Assembly (NCBI GenBank): GCA_934330725.1
Contig: CAKRGM010000006.1
Location: 58,025-122,024, forward strand
Reading direction: 5' to 3'
Source of the DNA: an uncultured Lachnospiraceae bacterium
GTDB lineage: Bacteria > Bacillota > Clostridia > Lachnospirales > Lachnospiraceae
DNA length: 64,000 bases
Position 1 is the first letter of the stretch, and the number at the start of each line of letters is the position of its first letter. The translations under genes and the position numbers were made by a program. The notes under the pieces were generated by a model. That model had not been told where the DNA came from and made no database searches. It saw only the letters and a list, made by a program, of their open reading frames with translations. Of the stretch, positions 53,648-60,860 are shown in pieces.

Positions 53648-53684
53648 AAAAAAGGCGCTCATCCCATTCAGGATAAGCGCCTTT
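53648..53684 (-). promoter_or_regulatory. Attenuator-like hairpin in the leader of the amino-acid operon
   Basis: Minus strand AAAGGCGCTTATCC-TGAAT-GGGATGAGCGCCTTTTTT has the form of an intrinsic terminator, yet it lies between a strong promoter and the first ribosome site (12 nt before GGAG). It should stop most transcripts unless something prevents folding. The 85-nt leader is too short for a T-box and matches no riboswitch I know. Confidence 0.7.
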
Positions 53685-53722
53685 GCTTAAAAATATGTCT
53701 GCATGCATCATATTTAGTGACT

Positions 53723-53750
53723 ATTATATCGGTCATTTCTAAAATGTCAA
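53723..53750 (-). promoter_or_regulatory. Promoter of the amino-acid operon
   Basis: Minus strand TTGACA (53745-53750), 16 nt, TATAAT (53723-53728): both boxes are perfect. Transcription would start near 53716, about 85 nt before the first start codon. Confidence 0.85.
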
Positions 53751-53758
53751 TACATTTT

Positions 53759-53815
53759 AAAAAAATGATTATTTATGCAAAAAACCAGTAAATATGGGCA
53801 TTGCATAAATAATCA
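53759..53815 (-). terminator. Terminator after the LD-carboxypeptidase gene
   Basis: Minus strand TGATTATTTATGCA ... TGCATAAATAATCA is a 14-bp perfect stem followed by seven T. It insulates the downstream promoter at 53723-53750. Confidence 0.9.
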
Positions 53816-53823
53816 CTATCTAC

Positions 53824-54939
53824 TTATAAATTATTCATTACTATCCGTATACTATTTTCTGTTATATTCTGCTCAGTATCTGATACTGTATTGTGCACAA
53901 CATCCTCAGAATAATCATATGCAGTGCAACCTGTTTCAACACTGGCTAAACTTCCACATACCATCGGAACTGCCGGCGGAAGATGTCCAAGGTCAAAATC
54001 CATAATAACCGGAACATTATATTTTCTTAAAATCCCCATATATGCTTCATAATGATCCAGCCCCATAATCTCCTGTCCATAAAAATATGGTCTGCCAATT
54101 ATAAAACCTCTTGCATTTTTAAACCATCCGGCATTATCAAGCTGCCACATTGCACGTCTCATACTTAAAACATTTAAGTCGCAGCTCTCAAGAAACCATA
54201 TAACACCATCATCTGCATATTTTTTATTAAATTCATCCACTTTATCATATTTCGTTCCGACAAGATTAGAAAGACAATCAAGGCAGCCTCCAAGAAGCCT
54301 TCCTGAAAAGGTGATTTTTTCATCCTGTCTACTTATACGACCTGCATTATTATAAACCTTTATCACACTTTTCTCGGTAACATTGTATGGTTCCAAAGGA
54401 TTCTCTGCTGTCTTTTTGGATTCCTTTTCCCACATATCATACCCGGTAAATGTATTTTTCTTACCGGTCAAAACCTTAAATGCGTCATCAATGGCTGGAT
54501 GCCATGGCTGCATCCCAAAAGCCGCTGCACATGGCGCATATATTGAAGCCGTATCACAAAGTGTGGTCAGCAGAAAGGTAAAATTAGTATTATCAGAATA
54601 CCCCATAAACCATCTTGGTTCTGCACTCCGAATCCTTTCAAAATCAACATATTCAAGTATCTCACACATCAATTCCCCGCCCCCGCACGATATTAACACA
54701 TCACCAGGACCTGTGCAGTATGCATCTGTAAGCTCTTTCCCACATTCATATGGCGTATTGCTTATTCCAATACCACGATCCATATAGCAGTTATTTCCAA
54801 GAAAAATTTTATAGCCTTTTTCTTTAAATATTCTTTGTGCATTGTCAAATGCAGTTTTATATGGTTGTGTTGCACATCCAAATGATGGTGCTACAAAACC
54901 TATCGTTCCACCTTTCTGTAGATATTCAGGATATCTCAT
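53824..54939 (-). CDS. S66 family LD-carboxypeptidase / MccF-like peptidase, 371 aa
   Basis: Serine peptidases of family S66 trim murein tetrapeptides or inactivate peptidyl-nucleotide antibiotics such as microcin C. The N-terminus KGGTIGFVAPSFGCA, the nucleophile in FMGYSDNTNF, the Glu in IWFLESCDLN and the His in DFDLGHLPPAVPM form the Ser-Glu-His triad. The AVPMVCG ending and a length near 370 fit the MccF-like subgroup better than short LdcA. No signal peptide is present. A strong terminator follows. Upstream is a 330-bp palindromic interval. Confidence 0.93.
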   Translation of the reverse strand: MRYPEYLQKGGTIGFVAPSFGCATQPYKTAFDNAQRIFKEKGYKIFLGNNCYMDRGIGISNTPYECGKELTDAYCTGPGDVLISCGGGELMCEILEYVDFERIRSAEPRWFMGYSDNTNFTFLLTTLCDTASIYAPCAAAFGMQPWHPAIDDAFKVLTGKKNTFTGYDMWEKESKKTAENPLEPYNVTEKSVIKVYNNAGRISRQDEKITFSGRLLGGCLDCLSNLVGTKYDKVDEFNKKYADDGVIWFLESCDLNVLSMRRAMWQLDNAGWFKNARGFIIGRPYFYGQEIMGLDHYEAYMGILRKYNVPVIMDFDLGHLPPAVPMVCGSLASVETGCTAYDYSEDVVHNTVSDTEQNITENSIRIVMNNL

Positions 54940-54984
54940 TTAATTCTCCTTTCGATTTACAATTGACAGTCTATTACAAAAGCT

Positions 54985-55140
54985 GTTGTTTTTCATGGTA
55001 ATCTCCATTCCGCAGACGCTTTGCGTCGAAGGAATTGCGAGCTGAATTTCAAATTCAGTTCTGCAATCATGGCTACTTTGTGACGCCTGCGGCACAAATA
55101 ACTATGTGAAAAATCATCGCATCAACATGATTTTTCACAC
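54985..55140. repeat. Palindromic intergenic element upstream of the LD-carboxypeptidase gene
   Basis: Successive hairpins: GACGC-TTT-GCGTC (55015-55027), CTGAATTT-C-AAATTCAG (55042-55058) and GTGAAAAATCAT / ATGATTTTTCAC (55106-55138). An outer weaker pairing of ATTGC / GCAAT surrounds the second one. The local GC content is above that of the flanks. No gene is seen; 55141-55276 beyond it is plain AT-rich DNA. Confidence 0.75.
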
Positions 55141-55242
55141 TAATACATCGCATAATTAATAATTTAACACGGGCATGATTTAATGCAAATAAATACAGCT
55201 ATCAACAGTCACTTTTTTCAAAAGCAATTATTAATAGCTGCA

Positions 55243-55271
55243 TATATATAACATGATTTGCTCTTTTTCAA
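55243..55271 (-). promoter_or_regulatory. Possible promoter for the LD-carboxypeptidase gene
   Basis: Minus strand TTGAAA (55266-55271), 17 nt, TATATA (55243-55248), right after the mecA stop. If used, the palindromic element would lie in a leader of about 300 nt. Confidence 0.4.
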
Positions 55272-55276
55272 TCTTT

Positions 55277-56044
55277 TTATGCATATTCACAATATTTTTT
55301 TATTGTATTTATTGCATTTTTTAAAATATATGGCTCACAATGTTCGTGTATATAGCACACTTTCTGGTTACCTGAAGCAATAAATTTTGCATATTCTATA
55401 AGAAGCTCTGTGTAATACTTATACTTTGCATTTGAGCATCTTCCCTTTTCAAGGATTAAAAATAGCTTCGTGCTTCTGCAGTCTTTATATAATGAATTAT
55501 TTATTCCCCATGTTTTAGGACATATCATGCAAAATTCTTCAATATCTTCTATTGATTCAAACTCAAATACAAGTGTTGCTGCCTTTATTACATTGTTCTG
55601 CTTATTCTTCTTACCGCTATTAGCTGTGCCACTCTTTTCAGATCCCGATTCAATATCCTTAGCTGCTTCAAATGGTACTGCACTCATATTCTCATCGCTG
55701 CCATTCTTTATTATATTAGAATCACTATCCGGCATAAGCGCTGAAACAACCTGTGATGCCCTTTCACCTGCCTGCTTTAACATATCATTAAAATCTTCAG
55801 TTCCGGTTGAAATTGTAAGAAGCAGCGACTTATTAGGCTGTGGAGCCAGCTGTAATGACATAACTCCCTTATCCATAACAACACCAATGCTCTTCTGAGC
55901 TTCCTGCATTATGACATCCAGTAAACTATGTATCTTATTAGTGTCATTCCTGAAAAAATCATCAAGAGAAATATTATTTTCCTCCAGATCCTCTTCCATT
56001 AACAGGCACTGAAATTTTGATTCATCAATCTTTTTAAATTTCAT
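55277..56044 (-). CDS. mecA: Adaptor protein MecA, 255 aa
   Basis: MecA delivers substrates to the ClpCP protease. The N-terminal domain MKFKKIDESKFQCLLMEEDLEENNISLDDFF and the C-terminal domain (TLVFEFESIEDIEEFCMI ... YKYYTELLIEYAKFI) match, separated by a variable Ser/Asn/Gly/Lys linker (about 110-150). The ATG at 56044 has GGAG 5-6 nt upstream; an in-frame GTG four codons earlier overlaps it. In Clostridia its targets are largely unknown. It appears to be a single-gene unit. Confidence 0.9.
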   Translation of the reverse strand: MKFKKIDESKFQCLLMEEDLEENNISLDDFFRNDTNKIHSLLDVIMQEAQKSIGVVMDKGVMSLQLAPQPNKSLLLTISTGTEDFNDMLKQAGERASQVVSALMPDSDSNIIKNGSDENMSAVPFEAAKDIESGSEKSGTANSGKKNKQNNVIKAATLVFEFESIEDIEEFCMICPKTWGINNSLYKDCRSTKLFLILEKGRCSNAKYKYYTELLIEYAKFIASGNQKVCYIHEHCEPYILKNAINTIKKYCEYA

Positions 56045-56152
56045 CTTTACTCCCACTCATTCATAATTCTATTTCAAGATAAACTCTATCCATAATTGTA
56101 ACACAGAACATTCGACAAAAAAATCATAAAAGTATAAATTTTTAATAAAGTG

Positions 56153-56228
56153 GGCAAAAATAAGTCGCAGTATCGCTCCGTTGCGCAATAAATTGCGCAA
56201 AGTCGCTCTCCTGCGATTTATTTTTGCC
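56153..56228. repeat. Nested palindromic element between ilvC and mecA
   Basis: Outer arms GGCAAAAATAAGTCGCAG (56153-56170) and CTGCGATTTATTTTTGCC (56211-56228) pair with one G-T. Inside is a perfect TTGCGCAA-TAAA-TTGCGCAA hairpin (56181-56200). The remaining 56229-56294 interval has a further weak repeat of GGGCAAA/TTTGCCC type but no gene. Confidence 0.85.
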
Positions 56229-56290
56229 TGGATTTTCCCAGTTCTGACTCCTTTGCCCGCTCAATTTGTTTCGCTGAATTGCAAGGCGTA

Positions 56291-56330
56291 TATAAAAAGC
56301 AGTCATATGTCAAAACATATAACTGCTTTT
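56291..56330 (-). terminator. Terminator after ilvC
   Basis: Minus strand AAAAGCAGTTATATG ... CATATGACTGCTTTTTATAT forms a 15-bp stem with one mismatch and a T-run, about 30 bp past the ilvC stop. Confidence 0.88.
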
Positions 56331-56359
56331 ATGTAAATATATAATGATAATACTAATAC

Positions 56360-57385
56360 TTAGTTGTTGATAAGTTTATCACTTTCATTATTCCAGCTGT
56401 AAAGCTTTCTGATTTCAGCACCAACAGCTTCTGATGGATGCTCTGAAGCTAACTTTCTCATAGCCTTGAAGTGAACCTGTCCACCAGCTTCTGACATATC
56501 AAGTAAGAAATCTTTTGCGAATGTTCCATCCTGGATATCCTTAAGAATCTTCTTCATTGTCTTCTTTGTTTCTTCTGTGATAAGCTTAGGTCCTGTGATG
56601 TAATCACCATATTCAGCTGTATTAGAGATTGAATATCTCATTCCTGCAAATCCTGACTGATAAATAAGGTCAACGATAAGCTTCATTTCATGAATACACT
56701 CAAAGTATGCATTTCTTGGATCATATCCAGCTTCACAAAGTGTTTCAAAACCAGCCTGCATAAGTGCACAAACACCACCACAAAGTACTGCCTGCTCACC
56801 GAAGAGGTCTGTTTCTGTTTCTGTTCTGAATGTTGTTTCAAGAACACCAGCTCTTGCTCCACCGATTCCCTGTGCATATGCAAGTGCCATATCAAGTGCC
56901 TTACCTGTAGCATCCTGTTCTACAGCTACAAGACAAGGTGTTCCCTTACCAGCCTGATACTCTGAACGTACTGTATGTCCTGGTGCTTTAGGAGCGATCA
57001 TTGTAACATCTACACCTGCTGGTGCCTTAATAAGTCCAAAATGAACATTAAATCCATGAGCAAACATTAACATATTTCCTGGCTCAAGGTTTGGTTCAAT
57101 TGATTCCTTATATAACTTAGCCTGTTTCTCATCGTTGATAAGAATCATGATAATGTCAGCCTGCTTTGCAGCTTCTGCTGCTGTATAAACTTTAAAGCCC
57201 TGCTCTTCTGCTCTCTTCCATGACTTTGAACCTTCATAAAGACCAATGATAACGTCGCATCCTGATTCTTTAAGATTTAAAGCATGAGCATGTCCCTGGC
57301 TACCATAACCAATAATGGCAATCTTCTTACCATCCAATAATGATAAGTTACAATCTTGCTGATAGAAAATTCTTGCTTCTGCCAT
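56360..57385 (-). CDS. ilvC: Ketol-acid reductoisomerase, 341 aa
   Basis: IlvC isomerises and reduces acetolactate/acetohydroxybutyrate in valine and isoleucine synthesis. The NADPH motif is AIIGYGSQGHAHALNLKESG. MIAPKAPGHTVRSEY and the metal-binding DLFGEQAVLCGG and CIHEMKLIVDLIYQSG are conserved. The length is that of class I (short) enzymes. The ATG at 57385 has GGAGG 8 nt upstream. It follows ilvN by 40 nt and ends at a strong terminator. Confidence 0.98.
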   Translation of the reverse strand: MAEARIFYQQDCNLSLLDGKKIAIIGYGSQGHAHALNLKESGCDVIIGLYEGSKSWKRAEEQGFKVYTAAEAAKQADIIMILINDEKQAKLYKESIEPNLEPGNMLMFAHGFNVHFGLIKAPAGVDVTMIAPKAPGHTVRSEYQAGKGTPCLVAVEQDATGKALDMALAYAQGIGGARAGVLETTFRTETETDLFGEQAVLCGGVCALMQAGFETLCEAGYDPRNAYFECIHEMKLIVDLIYQSGFAGMRYSISNTAEYGDYITGPKLITEETKKTMKKILKDIQDGTFAKDFLLDMSEAGGQVHFKAMRKLASEHPSEAVGAEIRKLYSWNNESDKLINN

Positions 57386-57425
57386 TTCAACTACCTCCAT
57401 TAATTATAAAATTTAAATTGTACAT

Positions 57426-57917
57426 TTATTTTAAACTTGCAGCGCCTCTGGCAAGTCCTGTAATACCGGTTCTTGCAAGCTCTGTAATTTTAAAACCATC
57501 AAGTAATTCAATAAAAGCGTTTAACTTACTCTGACTACCTGTCAATTCAACAATAACCGAATCCTTTGACACATCAACTATATTGGCTCTGAATATTGTT
57601 GTTATTGCTGTAATGTCCTGACGCTGTGAAGGGGTACACTTTACCTTGATAAGTATCAGTTCCCTGCACACTGACGCATCTGCAGGCAGTTCGATAATCT
57701 GTCTGACATCCACTAACTTGTTCAACTGCTTATGTATCTGTTCAAGAACCTCATCATCACCTGTAACAGCAACTGTCATTCTTGATACTTCAGGATTTGT
57801 TGTCTCCCCAACCGTTAAACTGTCAATGTTGTATCCTCTTCTACTAAACAAACCGGCAACACGGCTTAGAACACCTGCCGAATTATCAACTAGTAAAGAA
57901 AAAACTGCTCGTCTCAT
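57426..57917 (-). CDS. ilvN: Acetolactate synthase small (regulatory) subunit, 163 aa
   Basis: The ACT domain RRAVFSLLVDNSAGVLSRVAGLFSRRGYNIDSLTVG binds valine for feedback control, and the C-terminal domain (LILIKVKCTPSQRQDITAI) follows. Two ATGs stand side by side; the second (57917) has GGAGG at 6 nt and is preferred. It begins an ilvN-ilvC operon with its own promoter. The catalytic subunit gene (ilvB) is not next to it, which is unusual since ilvB-ilvN pairs are common. Confidence 0.96.
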   Translation of the reverse strand: MRRAVFSLLVDNSAGVLSRVAGLFSRRGYNIDSLTVGETTNPEVSRMTVAVTGDDEVLEQIHKQLNKLVDVRQIIELPADASVCRELILIKVKCTPSQRQDITAITTIFRANIVDVSKDSVIVELTGSQSKLNAFIELLDGFKITELARTGITGLARGAASLK

Positions 57918-57978
57918 CATCTGCCTCCATATGTAGCTGCATTATTATGCCATAAATTACATTTATTACTATTGCCAT
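57886..57978 (-). promoter_or_regulatory. Possible Ile/Val-rich leader frame overlapping the ilvN start
   Basis: A 30-codon frame beginning MAIVINVIYGIIMQLHMEAD starts close to the predicted transcription start and runs into ilvN in another frame. Half of its first 16 codons are Ile, Val or Leu. It has no ribosome site and no terminator hairpin follows, so it is only a candidate for translational control. Confidence 0.25.
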
Positions 57979-57991
57979 TGCCACATTGGCT

Positions 57992-58020
57992 ATTGTAGCA
58001 ACTGTCCTTATCATTGTCAA
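57992..58020 (-). promoter_or_regulatory. Promoter of ilvN-ilvC
   Basis: Minus strand TTGACA (58015-58020), 17 nt, TACAAT (57992-57997). It is about 75 bp before the ilvN start. Confidence 0.8.
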
Positions 58021-58051
58021 TACGAATATTTTTTATCAATTTTTATAAATA

Positions 58052-58954
58052 TTACTTATCTGTATTTTTATCCGTATTATCTGATCTGGTTCCTGATTTT
58101 ATCACAAGAACCCTGGATATCATCTTATTGTCAACGGCTAAAACTTTAAAGTTATAACCCTCATATTCAAGCTGATACTGTTCTGTATTCTCCGGAATTT
58201 TACCTATTTTGTATATAAGAAATCCATTGATCGTATCAATATCCTCACACTCAAACTTTATATTTAATACATCTTCAATATCCTCAAGCGGCGTCTGTCC
58301 ATCTATGATATATGAACCATCCGGCTGCAGCTTTATCTGTTCTTCCTCATTATCATACTCATCAAGAATATTTCCGACTATTTCCTCAAGAATATCTTCC
58401 ATTGTAACAATTCCTGTTGTCTGTCCATACTCATCAACTACTATTGCAATATGTATTTTTTTATACTGCATTTCTTTAAACAAAAGACTGATGTTTCTGG
58501 TCTCCGGAATACAATATGCCTCAAAGAGTATATCCTGCTGCATGTCTTTTAACGTCTTTGATCTGCTTTCTTCATTCACATATACTTTCAACAAATCCCT
58601 TATATGAAGAATTCCAATTATATTATCGATATCACCTTCATATACGGGATATCTTGAAAAGCTCTCATTAATTATAAAATCAAAGGTCTCCTGCACTGTA
58701 CTGTTACAGTCAATTGCAATGATGCTTTTTCTATGTGTCATTATATCATGGGCCTGTTTTTCGCCAAACTCGAAAATGTTATTTATCATTTCTGCTTCAT
58801 TCTTCTTAAGAACGCCATGCTCATGTCCTTCATTGACCATATCAATGATTTCTTCTTCTGTCACATCATCATCTCTTTTAGCCTTTTTCATTAACTTTTT
58901 CTTTATACTGTTAAAAAATCCTTCATTTTCCCCCGCGGGATAAGTGTCGCTCAT
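58052..58954 (-). CDS. CorC/HlyC-type CBS-domain protein without membrane part, 300 aa
   Basis: Two CBS domains (about 85-205; MTHRKSIIAIDCNSTVQETF and YKKIHIAIVVDEYGQTTGIVTMEDILEEIVGNI) are followed by the CorC/HlyC C-terminal domain (about 210-290; DGSYIIDGQTPLEDIEDVL, DTINGFLIYKIGKIP). The N-terminal DUF21 membrane domain of the ion transporter class is missing, leaving a charged stretch instead, as in E. coli CorC. A role in magnesium/cobalt homeostasis is likely. AAGGA precedes the ATG and a separate promoter lies upstream. Confidence 0.9.
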   Translation of the reverse strand: MSDTYPAGENEGFFNSIKKKLMKKAKRDDDVTEEEIIDMVNEGHEHGVLKKNEAEMINNIFEFGEKQAHDIMTHRKSIIAIDCNSTVQETFDFIINESFSRYPVYEGDIDNIIGILHIRDLLKVYVNEESRSKTLKDMQQDILFEAYCIPETRNISLLFKEMQYKKIHIAIVVDEYGQTTGIVTMEDILEEIVGNILDEYDNEEEQIKLQPDGSYIIDGQTPLEDIEDVLNIKFECEDIDTINGFLIYKIGKIPENTEQYQLEYEGYNFKVLAVDNKMISRVLVIKSGTRSDNTDKNTDK

Positions 58955-59024
58955 AATATTTTATCCTTCCTTTTAGTCTGTTTTATTGATATTTTGTCTC
59001 ACTTTACTAAACATTGTGATTATA

Positions 59025-59054
59025 AATATATCACATATAACGCTTTATAGTCAA
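59025..59054 (-). promoter_or_regulatory. Probable promoter of the CorC-like gene
   Basis: Minus strand TTGACT (59049-59054), 18 nt, TATATT (59025-59030), about 70 bp before the start. Confidence 0.5.
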
Positions 59055-59156
59055 ATTACTATGCATTAGATTTAGTTAAATTTTTATTAAATAAAGTGTT
59101 TCTTAAATACTTATATTCATGCTTTATATAATTCCATATAATAATACTATGTGCAC

Positions 59157-59510
59157 TTATTTTTTTTCATTCATTTCAAGACTTACCAGAAGTGCATGAT
59201 TAACCTGATTTATTATCTCATTATCAAGATGACACACCTTATCTTTGAGTCTCTTTTTATCTATTGTGCGAAGCTGTTCAAGCAAAATAACAGAATCCTT
59301 TACAATGTCACAGCGCATTGAATCTATCTCGACATGTGTAGGCAGCTTTGCCTTATTCATCTTACTTGTAATTGCTGCACATATCACTGTCGGACTGTGT
59401 TTATTTCCCGTATCATTCTGTATTATAAGTACCGGCCTTATCCCGCCCTGTTCAGAGCCGACAACCGGCCTTAAGTCTGCGTAAAATATATCTCCACGTT
59501 TTATAACCAA
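59157..59510 (-). CDS. ndoA: MazF/NdoA-type endoribonuclease, 117 aa
   Basis: The protein cleaves single-stranded RNA at short motifs. IKRGDIFYADLRPVVGSEQGGIRPVLIIQND and VICAAITSKMNKAKLPTHVEI carry the conserved Arg and Thr/Ser catalytic features of Bacillus EndoA. I place the start at TTG (59510), with GGGAG about 11 nt upstream; no in-frame ATG is available. In Bacillus the antitoxin gene ndoAI lies between alr and ndoA, but here the 124-bp gap has no frame that could encode it. Confidence 0.92.
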   Translation of the reverse strand: MVIKRGDIFYADLRPVVGSEQGGIRPVLIIQNDTGNKHSPTVICAAITSKMNKAKLPTHVEIDSMRCDIVKDSVILLEQLRTIDKKRLKDKVCHLDNEIINQVNHALLVSLEMNEKK

Positions 59511-59634
59511 AACATTTCACACTCCCTGTTTTGCATATATGCATGATGCATAAGTATGCTTATATTTCAAATTCAAGCTGCTTGATTTATCTGATAAATC
59601 TAGTATTTCCAGCTTACGGGAGTGTATTCATTTT

Positions 59635-60819
59635 TTAGATATTTTTTAAATCCCAGTCTTCAATAAAATGATCATGGCTTCCTATATACTCGCCATTCAT
59701 ATAATATATTCGCGGAACTCTCTTATTAATGTCACACACGAATTCATAATTAAATGTACCTGCAAGCCCTGCCATTTCCTCAACTGTGATACAATTGTCT
59801 CCATCTTTTCCGATAAGCGTGACTTCGTCTCCTCTTTTAACATCATCAATATCTGTAACATCTATCATGAACTGATCCATGCACACTCTTCCTCTTATTG
59901 GAGCCTTTTGTCCATGTATCAGTACATATCCCTTGTTTGAAAGGTTTCTTGGATATCCATCACCATATCCAATAGATACTGTCGCTATTTTTGTAGACTT
60001 ATTTGTAGTAAATGTTCCGCCATAGCTTATTTTCTCACCTGCAGGAACTGTTTTTACCATTGTTACAAACGATTTTAATTCAAGTGCAGGATATAATTTT
60101 ACTCTGTTTTTGTCTACTTCATCTGAAGGATACATGCCATATAATGCAATTCCAAGTCTTACCATATCTTTATTAGCTTCAGGCATATCTATTATAGCCG
60201 CACTGTTTGAACAGTGTACATATTCAAATTCAATTCCTTCTTTTTTAAGTGCATCCACAAATTTATTAAATTTATCAAACTGTTTGTTTGCAGATGTTTT
60301 ATCTAGTTCATCTGAAGCTGCAAAATGTGTAAATATTCCTCTTGCACATACATTTTCTTTGGATACTATCTTTTTAACAATATCAATTCCTGACTGATCC
60401 GGCTCAAGTCCTATTCTTCTCATACCGGTATCTGCTTTAATGTGACAGTATGCGGTTTTATTCAGCTTTTTAGCTGCTTTTGATAATTCATCAGCAGTTT
60501 CCTCATCAAAAACCACAGCATCAATGTCATTTTCAACTAAAAGCTCATACTCCATTGGTGATACATATCCCAGAATAAGTATTGGCTTATCAATTCCATT
60601 TTTTCTTAAATTAACTGCTTCCATGAGTGTTGCTACAGCATAATATGCCACCTTGTCATATATGGCTTTTGCCACAGCAATATCTCCATGTCCATAGGCA
60701 TCTGTTTTAATTACAGCAAGCGCTTTTGTACCTTCAGCTGTATTGTTCATAAGAGAATCAACATTTTTCACAATGTTATCAAGGTTAATTTTTGCATATG
60801 CTCTGGTATAAATCTTCAT
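59635..60819 (-). CDS. alr: Alanine racemase, 394 aa
   Basis: A PLP enzyme that makes D-alanine for peptidoglycan. The PLP lysine is K38 in AVIKTDAYGHG, and the second catalytic residue Tyr lies in KISYGGTFTT. The sequence RGRVCMDQFMIDVTD is conserved. It is 41 nt downstream of nnr and part of the rex-led operon; mazF follows. Linked alr-mazF is a common Firmicutes arrangement. Confidence 0.97.
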   Translation of the reverse strand: MKIYTRAYAKINLDNIVKNVDSLMNNTAEGTKALAVIKTDAYGHGDIAVAKAIYDKVAYYAVATLMEAVNLRKNGIDKPILILGYVSPMEYELLVENDIDAVVFDEETADELSKAAKKLNKTAYCHIKADTGMRRIGLEPDQSGIDIVKKIVSKENVCARGIFTHFAASDELDKTSANKQFDKFNKFVDALKKEGIEFEYVHCSNSAAIIDMPEANKDMVRLGIALYGMYPSDEVDKNRVKLYPALELKSFVTMVKTVPAGEKISYGGTFTTNKSTKIATVSIGYGDGYPRNLSNKGYVLIHGQKAPIRGRVCMDQFMIDVTDIDDVKRGDEVTLIGKDGDNCITVEEMAGLAGTFNYEFVCDINKRVPRIYYMNGEYIGSHDHFIEDWDLKNI

Positions 60820-60860
60820 TATTCTTTTCCTCTTTTTCTTTATGCTTTTTCTACTGTCAC

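Noticed and set aside
53632..53720. Guanidine, T-box or SAM riboswitch in the leader of the amino-acid operon
   Set aside because: The leader is about 85 nt and lacks the conserved motifs (ACGR loops, T-box bulge, S-box core); only the terminator-like stem is supported.
59511..59634. MazE-like antitoxin gene between alr and mazF
   Set aside because: All frames in the gap are interrupted within a few codons; only a GATTTAT/ATAAATC hairpin is present.
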